Under the pieces are notes generated by a model. It ran no database searches. It was given only the letters and a program-made list of their open reading frames with translations, and was not told the origin of the DNA. The position numbers and the translations under genes were made by a program. From Hydrogenophaga sp. (GTDB lineage: Bacteria > Pseudomonadota > Gammaproteobacteria > Burkholderiales > Burkholderiaceae_C): DNA of 64,000 nucleotides. This document shows positions 21,977-29,662 of this stretch, piece by piece. The stretch's first letter is position 1; each line of letters starts with the position of its first letter. The DNA lies in assembly GCA_011391495.1 (NCBI GenBank), contig JAABQK010000007.1, positions 53,847 through 117,846 on the forward strand. Reading direction: 5' to 3'.

Positions 21977-22453
21977 TCAGCTGCGGAAATAGGACTGGTA
22001 GACGCGGCCGCTGCCATCGGGCAGCACCAGCACCACGTCGTAGGGGTCGCGCCGGCCGCCGTACTCCGGGCCGTCCATGCCGGGGCTGCCCACCGGCATG
22101 CCGGGCACCGCCAGACCGATGGCCTTTGGCTTCTCGGCCAGCAGGCGGCGGATCTCGCGCGCATTCACATGGCCTTCGACCACGTAGCCGCCGATCAGCG
22201 CGGTGTGGCAGGAGCCGAATTTGTCGGGCAGACCCAGGCGCTTGCGCACCGCGGTGTTGCCGGTGTCGAAGCTCTGCGTCTGGAAGCCGTCGCGCTGCAG
22301 GTAGGCGATCCAGTCCTTGCAGCAGCCGCAGTTGGGGTCTTTCCAGACCTGCAGCACCGGCAGGTCTTTGGCCGAGGGCGTGGCGGCCCAGGCCGGCAGG
22401 GTGGCCGCGGCCAGCAGGGCCGGCGCACCGATGAGGAGAGAACGTCGTTGCAT
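21977..22453 (-). CDS. DUF411 metal-binding protein, exported
   Basis: 158 residues. A signal peptide (about 1-23, cleavage after AWAA) is followed by the DUF411 domain with its characteristic DPNCGCCKDWIAYLQ (C at about 42, 44 and 45), the SCHTA segment and the GHVNAREIRRLLAEKP and GMPVGSPGM strings. DUF411 proteins accompany copper-resistance genes and are thought to bind Cu in the periplasm; the exact reaction is unproven. Twenty-three bases separate it from the cupredoxin gene upstream. Confidence 0.88.
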   Translation of the reverse strand: MQRRSLLIGAPALLAAATLPAWAATPSAKDLPVLQVWKDPNCGCCKDWIAYLQRDGFQTQSFDTGNTAVRKRLGLPDKFGSCHTALIGGYVVEGHVNAREIRRLLAEKPKAIGLAVPGMPVGSPGMDGPEYGGRRDPYDVVLVLPDGSGRVYQSYFRS

Positions 22454-22476
22454 GGTGTGACTCCTTCAATCAACAG

Positions 22477-23004
22477 TCAGGCCCGGGGCCTGACGCGGAT
22501 GGTGCCGCGCATGCCCGCTTCGAAGTGGCCAGGGATGAGGCAGGCGAACTCGAAATCGCCGGCGCGGTTGAACGTCCAGCCGATGTCGCCGGTTTTCCCC
22601 GCCGCCACATGGGCCATGTAGGGCTCGTCGTGTTCCATGCCGGGGTGCTTTTTCATCAGCTCGGCGTGCGCCTGAAGTTCCTCGCGCGTGCCGATCACGA
22701 TCTCGTGCAGCAGCTTGCCGCGGTTGACCGCGCGCAGGCGCAGCGTCTCGCCTTCCAGGACGTCCAGGTGGCTGGGCGTGAAGCGCATGTTGTCCATCAT
22801 GCGGATGTCGACCGTGCGCCGGGCTTCGGTCAGCTCGGCGGCGATGCCCCAGGGCTTCTGTTCTTTCACGACCGGTGCAGCAGCGGTGCCGCTTTCGTGG
22901 CGCTCGCCGTGGGCGCTGGCCGGGCGGTGGGCCAGCCAGGCGGCGAGCGGCGCCAGGGCCAGCCATTGGTGGAAACGGCGGCGGGTGGGTGGGGTGTGTG
23001 TCAT
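22477..23004 (-). CDS. Cupredoxin-family copper-binding protein
   Basis: 175 residues with a Tat-like signal (TRRRFHQWLALAPLAAW). The C-terminal half is a cupredoxin fold: H100 in KLLHEIVIG and C155, H160 and M165 in CLIPGHFEAGM give the type-1 copper ligand set (His, Cys-x4-His-x4-Met). A Met/His-rich insertion (ELMKKHPGMEHDEPYMAHV) lies between. It may carry electrons or copper to the multicopper oxidase encoded just upstream. Start chosen as the first ATG; 44 bp from the oxidase stop. Confidence 0.88.
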   Translation of the reverse strand: MTHTPPTRRRFHQWLALAPLAAWLAHRPASAHGERHESGTAAAPVVKEQKPWGIAAELTEARRTVDIRMMDNMRFTPSHLDVLEGETLRLRAVNRGKLLHEIVIGTREELQAHAELMKKHPGMEHDEPYMAHVAAGKTGDIGWTFNRAGDFEFACLIPGHFEAGMRGTIRVRPRA

Positions 23005-23048
23005 CGGTGGGTTGTCCTATGTTGTGGGCTTGGTCGTGAGGCAGGAGG

Positions 23049-24455
23049 TCAGTGGGCGTGGCCGCTGTTGCCCTGGGGCTTGCGCACGGTGGCGCGGGTG
23101 GCTGGCGCCGTGGCGGGCTCGGCGGTCGTGGCGGGTGGCTGGGCCGCTTCGGCCGTGGGCGTGGCCACCTCGCGCGCCTGCGTGCCGGGTGGCATGGCGA
23201 ACCAGCCCGGGTCGCTGTAGTCGCCGGCCTTCTGGTCGGCGCGCACCTTGAGGGTGGTGAACATGCCGCCCATCTCGATGGCGCCGTAGGGCCCGGTGCC
23301 GGTCATCATGGGGAAGGTGTTGTGCGGCAGTTCCATTTCCATCTCGCCCATGTCGGCCATGCCGCGTTCGCCCATGACCATGTAGCCGGGCACCGCGCGC
23401 TGCAGCCTGCCCACCAGACCGCGGTGGTCGACACCGATCATGGTGGGCACCCCGTGGCCCATGGCGCCCATGGTGTGGTGGCTCTTGTGGCAGTGCATGG
23501 CCCAGTCGCCCGGCTCGTCGGCGATGAACTCGATCTGCCGCATCTGGCCCACGGCCACGTCGGTCGTCACCTCGGGCCAGCGCGCCGACTTCGGGACCGG
23601 ACCGCCGTCGGTGCCGGTCACCTCGAATTCGATGCCGTGGATGTGCACCGGGTGGTTGGTCATGGTGAGGTTGCCCACGCGCACGCGAACCCGGTCGCCC
23701 AGGCGCGCCACCAGCGGCGTGATGCCGGGAAAGACGCGGCTGTTCCAGCTCCAGATGTTGTGTTCCAGCATGGTGTTGACCTGCGGCGTCATGCTGCCGG
23801 GCTCGACATCGAAGGCGTTGAGCAGGAAGCAGTAGTCGCGCTGCACCTCGTCGATCAGCGGATGCCTGCCCTTCGGATGCGTGACCCACAGGCCCATCAT
23901 GCCCATGGCCATCTGCGTCATTTCGTCGGCGTGCGGGTGGTACATGAAAGTGCCGGGCCGGCGCGCCACGAATTCGTAGATGAAGGTCTTGCCGGGCTGG
24001 ATCTGCGGCTGGTTCAGGCCGCCCACACCGTCCATGCCATTGGGCAGGCGCTGGCCGTGCCAGTGGATGGTGGTGTGCTCGGGCAGCCGGTTGGTCACAT
24101 AGATGCGCACGCGGTCGCCTTCCACCACCTCGATGGTGGGGCCCGGGCTCTGGCCGTTGTAGCCCCACATGTTGACCAGGAAACCGGGCGCCATCTCGCG
24201 CACCACAGGCTCGGCCACCAGGTGGAATTCCTTCACGCCGTCCTTCATGCGCCAGGGCAGGGTCCAGCCGTTGAGCGTGACCACCGGTTGGTAGGGGCGG
24301 CCGGCGCCGGTGACACCGGGGGGTGTCCAGGGTGCCGCCATGTCCGGCGAGGTTTGCTGCACGACCTCGGGCAGGGCGGCCAGGGCCACGCGGTTCACGC
24401 CAGACGCGGCCACGGCGGTGGCAGCCGCGCCGGCAAAGAAGTGTCGTCGTTTCAT
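23049..24455 (-). CDS. Multicopper oxidase (copper oxidase, CopA/CueO-like)
   Basis: 468 residues. Tat signal KRRHFF at the start. Copper ligands are complete: HWHG (131-134), HPH (173-175), HPVHIHG (268-274) and HCHKSHHTM (321-329), the last giving the type-1 site Cys with Met. It therefore has one mononuclear and one trinuclear site and should oxidise Cu(I) to Cu(II) in the periplasm. It is shorter than Pseudomonas CopA (about 600 aa) and has a Met-rich segment after the last ligand block (about 362-385) and a His-ended tail. It follows the TolC-type gene with a 2-bp gap. Confidence 0.92.
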   Translation of the reverse strand: MKRRHFFAGAAATAVAASGVNRVALAALPEVVQQTSPDMAAPWTPPGVTGAGRPYQPVVTLNGWTLPWRMKDGVKEFHLVAEPVVREMAPGFLVNMWGYNGQSPGPTIEVVEGDRVRIYVTNRLPEHTTIHWHGQRLPNGMDGVGGLNQPQIQPGKTFIYEFVARRPGTFMYHPHADEMTQMAMGMMGLWVTHPKGRHPLIDEVQRDYCFLLNAFDVEPGSMTPQVNTMLEHNIWSWNSRVFPGITPLVARLGDRVRVRVGNLTMTNHPVHIHGIEFEVTGTDGGPVPKSARWPEVTTDVAVGQMRQIEFIADEPGDWAMHCHKSHHTMGAMGHGVPTMIGVDHRGLVGRLQRAVPGYMVMGERGMADMGEMEMELPHNTFPMMTGTGPYGAIEMGGMFTTLKVRADQKAGDYSDPGWFAMPPGTQAREVATPTAEAAQPPATTAEPATAPATRATVRKPQGNSGHAH

Positions 24456-24457
24456 GC

Positions 24458-25867
24458 TCAGTGTCCTTGGGGGGCTGTGGCGGGGTTCCCGCCGGAGGAG
24501 GGTCCTCCGGCGCTCTGGTAGTCGGCGCCCGCAAGCAGGGCGTCCCAGTCCGCACGGGCGAACCAGAAATCGCGCCGGGCCTGCAAGGCGGCATCGAGGG
24601 TGTCCATGCGTTCGCGGGCGCTCGCCAGCAGGTCCCAGCTGCTCTGCAGCATGCCGTTGTAGCGCAGCAGGGTTTCCTGTTCCCGCGCCGTCTGCAGGCG
24701 CACCACGACCTGCTGGGCGTGCAGGGCGGCGGCATGCCGGACCTGCAGTTGGGTCCAGGCTTCGCGCGCCATGGAACGCCGCTCGGCAGCGGCCAGCAGC
24801 AGCGCCGATTCGGCCCGTGCCGCTCGCTCCAGGGCATGGTCACGCAGCAGGGGCGTGTTGCCGACCTGTGGCGCCGTCCGGGGCGAGGACTGTGCCTGCA
24901 GGGCGTCCTCCAGGGCCTGTGACCAGACGCCGAGCGTTCCGGTACTGACCGCCGCGAGCTCGCGCCCGGCCTTCAGCCGCTGCAGGGCCAGGGCGGTATC
25001 ACGGCGCAGCACCGCGGCTTCGATGTCGGCGGGGCCGAGGCCCTCACCGGGCACCAGCAGGTCGGGTGGCTCGGGCAACTGAGCCGGCAGGCGCTGCGCC
25101 AGCCCGTTGACCGCCTGTGCATCCCACGCACCCAGCAGGCGGGCCAGGCGCTCCATCGCCACCGTCTGTGCCAGCCACGCGCTGGTCCAAGCCCCCCGGG
25201 CATCGGCTTCCACCCGCTGCTCCCGCAGCAGTCTGGCCTGGCTCCAGTTGCCGGCCTGCACCATGCGCCGGCCGAGCTCGACGCCGGTGCTGGCCGCTTC
25301 CAGCGATTCGGCCTTCAGCCGCAGGCTCTGCTGCGCCGTCACAGCGTCCATCCAGGCGCGTTGCAGCGCCCGCACATGGGTCGCGTAGGCGACCTGCACC
25401 TGGCTGCGCTCGACGGGGTTCATGTCGGTCCGGATGAAGAGTTCCGGACGGTGACGCAGGGAGGCCCGCAGGGCCTCGCCCATGTCCATGACGACAGCGC
25501 CGGTCACGGGGCCAACAGGGGCCGGGAGCCGGTCCGCGGGATTTCGCGCTTCCCAGCGCAGCAGGTCGATGTGCCCGCGCGGGAATTCGGCCACGCGCTC
25601 GTTGGCGCGTCGCCAGATGGCGCGGGCGCGTTCGATGTCGGCGGGCACCTCCAGCGCTTCGTCGCCCGCCGGCCCGGGCATGGCGAGCTCTGCCGGCGGT
25701 GTCGAGGGGGTGGCGGGATCCGCGGCACGCAGCGCGGTCTCCCCTGGCGCGGGTTGGGCGCTGGTGCCGACCGGCAGTCCGGTCAGCGCCAGCGCCAGCA
25801 GAAACGGGGTGAGGCGGCAGCCCGAAGGCACGGGGACAGGCGGCTTGGACCGCCGGCATGGGGACAT
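24458..25867 (-). CDS. TolC/CusC-type outer-membrane efflux protein
   Basis: 469 residues from ATG 25867, which has a CAGGAGGTTTCC ribosome-binding region; the frame is open further upstream without a better start. A signal peptide (about 15-40) is followed by a long alpha-helical region with two OEP-like repeats (the VQVAYATHVRALQRAWMDAVTAQQ and the LRDHALERAARAESALLLAAAERR segments), as in TolC barrels. No RND pump or membrane-fusion gene is in the cluster, so it must pair with a pump encoded elsewhere or act with the oxidase in another way. Coupled tightly to the multicopper oxidase gene. Confidence 0.82.
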   Translation of the reverse strand: MSPCRRSKPPVPVPSGCRLTPFLLALALTGLPVGTSAQPAPGETALRAADPATPSTPPAELAMPGPAGDEALEVPADIERARAIWRRANERVAEFPRGHIDLLRWEARNPADRLPAPVGPVTGAVVMDMGEALRASLRHRPELFIRTDMNPVERSQVQVAYATHVRALQRAWMDAVTAQQSLRLKAESLEAASTGVELGRRMVQAGNWSQARLLREQRVEADARGAWTSAWLAQTVAMERLARLLGAWDAQAVNGLAQRLPAQLPEPPDLLVPGEGLGPADIEAAVLRRDTALALQRLKAGRELAAVSTGTLGVWSQALEDALQAQSSPRTAPQVGNTPLLRDHALERAARAESALLLAAAERRSMAREAWTQLQVRHAAALHAQQVVVRLQTAREQETLLRYNGMLQSSWDLLASARERMDTLDAALQARRDFWFARADWDALLAGADYQSAGGPSSGGNPATAPQGH

Positions 25868-25948
25868 GGAAACCTCCTGAGAACAGCGGGTAACAGCGGT
25901 CGCCGCGCCCCTCATGGGCCGCAGCGGACGCACCTCGGGTGTCTGTGC

Positions 25949-26335
25949 TCAGGAAATGGGTGGCTTGATGCCGAGCTGCAGCTCGGTGCTCGCGAAGGGC
26001 TCGCTGTGGGCCGCCAGCAAGGCATGGCTGGCCGGGGGCGTTGTGGCCCCTGGCGACGAGACGGTCATCGCCGGACCGTTGCACACATCGCAGGCGCTGT
26101 GCGCATGGGCCCGGTTCTGATGGTCGTCTGCCGGCTCCGCGCCTGCCGCGGCCAGGGCGTCCATGGGGGCTGCCGCATGATCCGGGCAGGGATGGTGGTC
26201 CATGCCGGAGGAAACCGCGACTTCCGTCGTGCCGGCTTCCCGCCCGTGCTCCAGCATGGAAAGCGCCATGGCATCACCCACCCACCCGCGCACGGGCAGC
26301 AGGGCAATCATGAGGGCGATCAGCAAATGGCGCAT
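25949..26335 (-). CDS. Small exported His/Cys-rich protein in the copper cluster (DUF2946/CopL-like)
   Basis: 128 residues from ATG 26335. A hydrophobic N-terminus (RHLLIALMIALLPVRGWVGD) is a signal peptide. The middle is rich in His and Cys: DHHPCPDH, DDHQNRAHAHS and the CDVC pair. That composition and its place in a copper cluster suggest a periplasmic metal-binding protein; it resembles DUF2946 or CopL-like proteins in general form, but I do not claim membership. It lies 41 bp after the CDF transporter and 81 bp before the TolC gene, all in one direction. Confidence 0.65.
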   Translation of the reverse strand: MRHLLIALMIALLPVRGWVGDAMALSMLEHGREAGTTEVAVSSGMDHHPCPDHAAAPMDALAAAGAEPADDHQNRAHAHSACDVCNGPAMTVSSPGATTPPASHALLAAHSEPFASTELQLGIKPPIS

Positions 26336-26376
26336 GGGCCTGAATGATAGGCCCGGCAGGAGAAAGTTCCCGTCGT

Positions 26377-27048
26377 TCAGGCCAGTTCCCCGCTGCTTGG
26401 GCGGGGTTCTGGTGCATCCCGCAGGCGCACCAGCTCGCCGCGGGCCTGTTGCAGGACCGAGCGGCCTGCGGTGATCGCCAGTCCTGCCATCACCGCGGCC
26501 ACCACCAGGTCGGGCCAGGCCGAACCGGTGCCGAACACGCCCAGGGCGGCCAGCATCACCGCCAGGTTGGACAGTGCGTCGTTGCGCGAGCACAGCCAGA
26601 CGCTGCGCATGTTGGCGTCCCCGCTGCGAAACGCGTACAGCAGGGCCGCCACGCTGGCGTTGGCCAGCAGGGCCACGAAGCCGACCGCCCCCATGACCAG
26701 TGGCTCGGGCACACCGCCGGTGTGCAGCATCCAGCCCGCACGCGCCAGCACGAAGACACCGTAGGTGAACATGGTGAGGCCCTTGATGTAAGCCGCGCGG
26801 CTGCGCCAGACCAGGGCCATGCTGAGCACCGCCAGCGACAGCGCGTAGTTGGCGGCGTCGCCGGCGAAGTCCACCGCGTCGGCCAGCAGCGAGACCGAAT
26901 GGGCCTGCAAGCCCGCCACCAGTTCCACGACGAACATGGCGGCATTGACCACCAGGGCGATCCACAGCGCGCGTCGCCAGCGCGGGTCGAGGGTTTCGCC
27001 AGCCGGTGGCGTGTCGGCAGGGCAGCTGGTGTGACAGGAGCAGGCCAT
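26377..27048 (-). CDS. Cation diffusion facilitator family transporter
   Basis: 223 residues, shorter than classical CDF proteins because the cytoplasmic C-terminal domain is missing. Six membrane segments are predictable; the metal site is seen in SVSLLADAVDFAGDA (TM2) and the SRNDALSNLAVM stretch (TM5), where Asp residues coordinate the transported ion. A Cys/His-rich N-terminus (ACSCHTSC) may bind metal. CDF proteins export divalent Zn, Cd, Co or similar by proton exchange. It is divergent from a CadR-like MerR gene and has a MerR-type promoter directly upstream. Confidence 0.86.
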   Translation of the reverse strand: MACSCHTSCPADTPPAGETLDPRWRRALWIALVVNAAMFVVELVAGLQAHSVSLLADAVDFAGDAANYALSLAVLSMALVWRSRAAYIKGLTMFTYGVFVLARAGWMLHTGGVPEPLVMGAVGFVALLANASVAALLYAFRSGDANMRSVWLCSRNDALSNLAVMLAALGVFGTGSAWPDLVVAAVMAGLAITAGRSVLQQARGELVRLRDAPEPRPSSGELA

Positions 27049-27095
27049 GGGGGTGTCTCGGAGGGATGCCGTGTCGGCGGGAATGATCTGCGATG

Positions 27096-27126
27096 ATTGG
27101 AAGCCTTGAAGTCACTTGAAGGTCAA
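27096..27126 (-). promoter_or_regulatory. MerR-type promoter and operator of the metal gene cluster
   Basis: On the minus strand, TTGACC (27126-27121) and TCCAAT (27101-27096) are 19 bp apart, the elongated spacing typical of MerR-controlled promoters. The spacer contains a near-perfect 9-1-9 dyad at 27104-27122 (CCTTGAAGT C ACTTGAAGG, one mismatch). It is placed to drive the CDF gene and overlaps the start region of merR, so both directions may be controlled. Confidence 0.75.
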
Positions 27127-27128
27127 GC

Positions 27129-27608
27129 ATGGCCCGCAGCGCACCCGTGACCGATCTTCCCCAGGCACGCCACCGCATCGGAGAAGCCGCCAGGCGCTCG
27201 GGCGTGGCCGCAGCCAACATCCGCTATTACGAGCGCGAGGGGCTGCTGGAGCCGCTGGCCCGGGGCGACAATCACTACCGTCTTTACAGCGATGCCGATG
27301 TCCACCGCCTGCGGTTCATCCGGGCCTGCCGTGCGATGGACATGTCGCTCGGCGAGGTGCGCACCCTGCTCGGACTGAACCTGAACAGCAAGGCCGACTG
27401 TGCCGCCGCCAGCGCTTCACTGGAAGCGCATCTGGCCCGCGTGCGCCAGCGACTTGACGAGCTGCGCACCTTGGAGCAAGAGCTGCTCGCGCTGCGCCAG
27501 CGCTGCGATGGCTCGGACGACCGTTGCCACATCATCGAGGCGCTGCACCAGCGGGCCGACGCAGCGCTGCCAGAACCCGCGGCCACCGGTGCGCGGCGCC
27601 AGGTCTGA
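27129..27608 (+). CDS. MerR family metal-responsive regulator (CadR/PbrR-like)
   Basis: 159 residues. A winged-helix domain (about 15-82; RIGEAARRSGVAAANIRYYEREGLL) is followed by the dimerisation helix (about 92-128) and a metal-binding tail. Cysteines are C91, C126 and C133. The intervals (35 and 7) equal those of CadR (C77, C112, C119). In CueR the first of these positions is Ser, so a Cys here points to sensing of a divalent ion (Cd, Pb or Zn), not Cu(I). It is divergent from the CDF gene and should act through the 19-bp-spaced promoter between them. Confidence 0.92.
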   Translation: MARSAPVTDLPQARHRIGEAARRSGVAAANIRYYEREGLLEPLARGDNHYRLYSDADVHRLRFIRACRAMDMSLGEVRTLLGLNLNSKADCAAASASLEAHLARVRQRLDELRTLEQELLALRQRCDGSDDRCHIIEALHQRADAALPEPAATGARRQV

Positions 27609-27611
27609 GCG

Positions 27612-27648
27612 GAGCACCGACCCGCGCAGCGGCGGAGCGCGTGTGCTC
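27612..27648. terminator. Bidirectional stem-loop between merR and aapP; repeat copy f
   Basis: GAGCAC (27612-27617) pairs with GTGCTC (27643-27648), with inner GCGC-type pairing. The loop contains the 21-base block 27619-27639 that is identical to 10501-10521. It lies between convergent genes and touches the aapP stop codon. Confidence 0.6.
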
Positions 27649-28402
27649 AGTGCCCCAGGATCTTCGACAGGAAGTCCTTGCTGCGGTCGGTCTGCGGATG
27701 GTTGAAGAACGCTTCGGGCGTGTTCTGCTCCACCACCTGGCCCTGGTCCATGAAGATCACGCGGTCGGCCACGGCCTTGGCAAAACCCATCTCGTGCGTC
27801 ACGCACAGCATGGTCATGCCCTGGTCGGCCAGGCCGATCATCACGTCCAGCACTTCCTTGATCATTTCCGGGTCGAGCGCCGAGGTGGGCTCGTCGAACA
27901 GCATGATCTTGGGTGTGAGGCACAGCGCGCGCGCGATCGCCACACGCTGCTGCTGACCGCCCGAGAGCTGCAGCGGGTATTTGTGGGCGTGCTCGGCGAT
28001 GCGCACCCGCTCCAGCTGCACCATGGCCTTTTCGATCGCCACGTTGCGCGGCAGCTTGGCCACCCAGGTGGGCGAGAGAATGAGGTTTTCCAGCACGGTG
28101 AGGTGCGGGAACAGGTTGAACTGCTGGAACACCATGCCCACCTGGCGGCGCACCTTGTCGATTCCCTTCACGTTGTCGCCGACCACGGTGCCGTCCACCG
28201 TGAGCTTGCCTTGCTGGTATTCCTCGAGTGCGTTGACGCAGCGGATCAGCGTGGACTTGCCCGAACCGGACGGCCCGCAGATGACGACCTTTTCTCCCTT
28301 GGCGAAGCTGAGGTTGATGTCCCGCAGCACGTGGTAACCATTGCTCGCGTACCACTTGTTGACGTTTTCAAACTGGATGATGGGGGCTTCTTGCTGGGTC
28401 AT
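27647..28402 (-). CDS. aapP: Amino-acid ABC transporter ATP-binding protein (AapP/GlnQ type)
   Basis: 251 residues from ATG 28402; the upstream TTG at 28435 extends the frame but is a weaker start. Walker [11 protein letters not shown]-loop in [10 protein letters not shown], signature LSGGQQQR, Walker B IMLFDEP and the H-loop THEMGFA are all complete, as in GlnQ/AapP proteins. It powers uptake of polar amino acids through AapQ and AapM. It is the last gene of the aapJ-aapQ-aapM-aapP operon; the 154-bp gap to aapM holds a GC-rich repeat. Confidence 0.93.
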   Translation of the reverse strand: MTQQEAPIIQFENVNKWYASNGYHVLRDINLSFAKGEKVVICGPSGSGKSTLIRCVNALEEYQQGKLTVDGTVVGDNVKGIDKVRRQVGMVFQQFNLFPHLTVLENLILSPTWVAKLPRNVAIEKAMVQLERVRIAEHAHKYPLQLSGGQQQRVAIARALCLTPKIMLFDEPTSALDPEMIKEVLDVMIGLADQGMTMLCVTHEMGFAKAVADRVIFMDQGQVVEQNTPEAFFNHPQTDRSKDFLSKILGH

Positions 28403-28515
28403 GAGAGGCTTTCGAAAGGGACTCGACTCGTTCAATTTCTGCTGGGTGGCGATCTGCGGTGCGAGGAGGTTCCACCCAGAGCCACCGCCGGGCTGGCTCT
28501 GCCAGACGGCTGGCG

Positions 28516-28557
28516 ACGCCCCCCTTCAGGGGGGAGACACGAAGCGGCGCAGGGGGT
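28516..28557. repeat. GC-rich palindromic repeat, copy b (between aapP and aapM)
   Basis: A CCCCCC-TTCA-GGGGGG hairpin (28519-28534) followed by the core AGCGGCGCAGGGG (28543-28555), which ends at the aapM stop codon. It is in the same orientation, relative to the 3' end of the minus-strand gene, as copies a and c. Confidence 0.7.
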
Positions 28558-29660
28558 CACCTCACCTTGCTCACGGCGGTGCGTTTTTCCACCCACAGGC
28601 TGTAGCGCGACATGGCAAAACAGAACACGAAATAGATCAGCGTGATGAAGAAGTAGGCCTCCAGCTTGAAGGGGCGCCAGTCGGCGTCGGCGTTGAGCGC
28701 CAGCGCCAGTGCGCCGGTCAGTTCGTAGAGCGAGACGATGGTGACCAGCGAGGTGTCCTTGAACATGCCGATGAAGGTGTTCATGAGCGAGGGCACGACC
28801 ATGGACAGCGCCTGCGGTAGCACGATCTTGCGCTGGGTCTGCCAGTAGCTCAGGCCCAGCGTGGCCGCGGCTTCGGTCTGGCCCTTGGGCAGCGCCTGCA
28901 GGCCACCGCGCACCACCTCGGCCATGTAGGCGGCCGAGAACAGGGTGATCGCCACCACCACGCGGATCAGCACGTCGACCTTCACACCGTCGGGCATGAA
29001 CAGCGGCAACATGAACGAGGCCATGAACAGCACCGTGATCAGCGGTACGCCACGGATCAGCTCCACGTAGAGCGTGCACAGTGTCTTGATGGCCGGCATG
29101 TGGGAGCGGCGACCGAGCGCGACAAAGATCGCCAGCGGAAAGGCCATGCTCATCGACACCACGGTCAGCATCACGGTCAGCGGCAGGCCGCCCCACTGGT
29201 CGGTGTCCACCGCGGTCAGGCCGAGCACGCCGCCTTTCATGAGGATGAAATAGAGCACCAGCATGGCCACCCAGATGGGGCCGAGCCAGCGGTTCCAGAA
29301 ACGCGGCATGCAGCTGATCGCCACCACGCCGAGCATGAGCGCGGTGGCGATCACCGGGCGCCAGTGTTCGGCCTGAGGGTAGCGGCCCATCACGATCAGG
29401 CGGCCCTTTTCCGTCACCACACCCCAGCAGGCGCCCATGCCACGGGCGTTGTTGCAGGCCTCGAGCTGGGCGCCGAACACGGCGTTGAACAGCGCCCAGT
29501 CCATGCTCTTGGCCACGGCCCACAGCGCCACGGCCAGCAGCAGCAGCGTGATGGCACTGTTGCTGGGGCTGGAGAACAGGTTGGCCCTGAGCCAGGCCAC
29601 GGCGCCGGTGCTCTGGCCCGGCATCGGGCGTGCGGCGATGTTTTGGTAAGTCTGTGGCAT
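28557..29660 (-). CDS. aapM: Amino-acid ABC transporter permease (AapM type)
   Basis: 367 residues. Long N-terminal extension with several membrane segments (about 38-52 and 100-150) precedes the ABC permease core (about 160-355), including the EAA-type loop AEVVRGGLQALPKGQTEAAATLGLSYWQT. The length and extension are characteristic of AapM of the general L-amino-acid permease rather than of HisM or GlnP. It starts 2 bp after the aapQ stop codon. Together with AapQ it forms the transmembrane pore. Confidence 0.92.
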   Translation of the reverse strand: MPQTYQNIAARPMPGQSTGAVAWLRANLFSSPSNSAITLLLLAVALWAVAKSMDWALFNAVFGAQLEACNNARGMGACWGVVTEKGRLIVMGRYPQAEHWRPVIATALMLGVVAISCMPRFWNRWLGPIWVAMLVLYFILMKGGVLGLTAVDTDQWGGLPLTVMLTVVSMSMAFPLAIFVALGRRSHMPAIKTLCTLYVELIRGVPLITVLFMASFMLPLFMPDGVKVDVLIRVVVAITLFSAAYMAEVVRGGLQALPKGQTEAAATLGLSYWQTQRKIVLPQALSMVVPSLMNTFIGMFKDTSLVTIVSLYELTGALALALNADADWRPFKLEAYFFITLIYFVFCFAMSRYSLWVEKRTAVSKVR

Positions 29661-29662
29661 GG

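Noticed and set aside
28403..28435. TTG at 28435 as the start of aapP
   Set aside because: ATG at 28402 is nearer to the conserved N-terminus, and the added residues are not typical of AapP.
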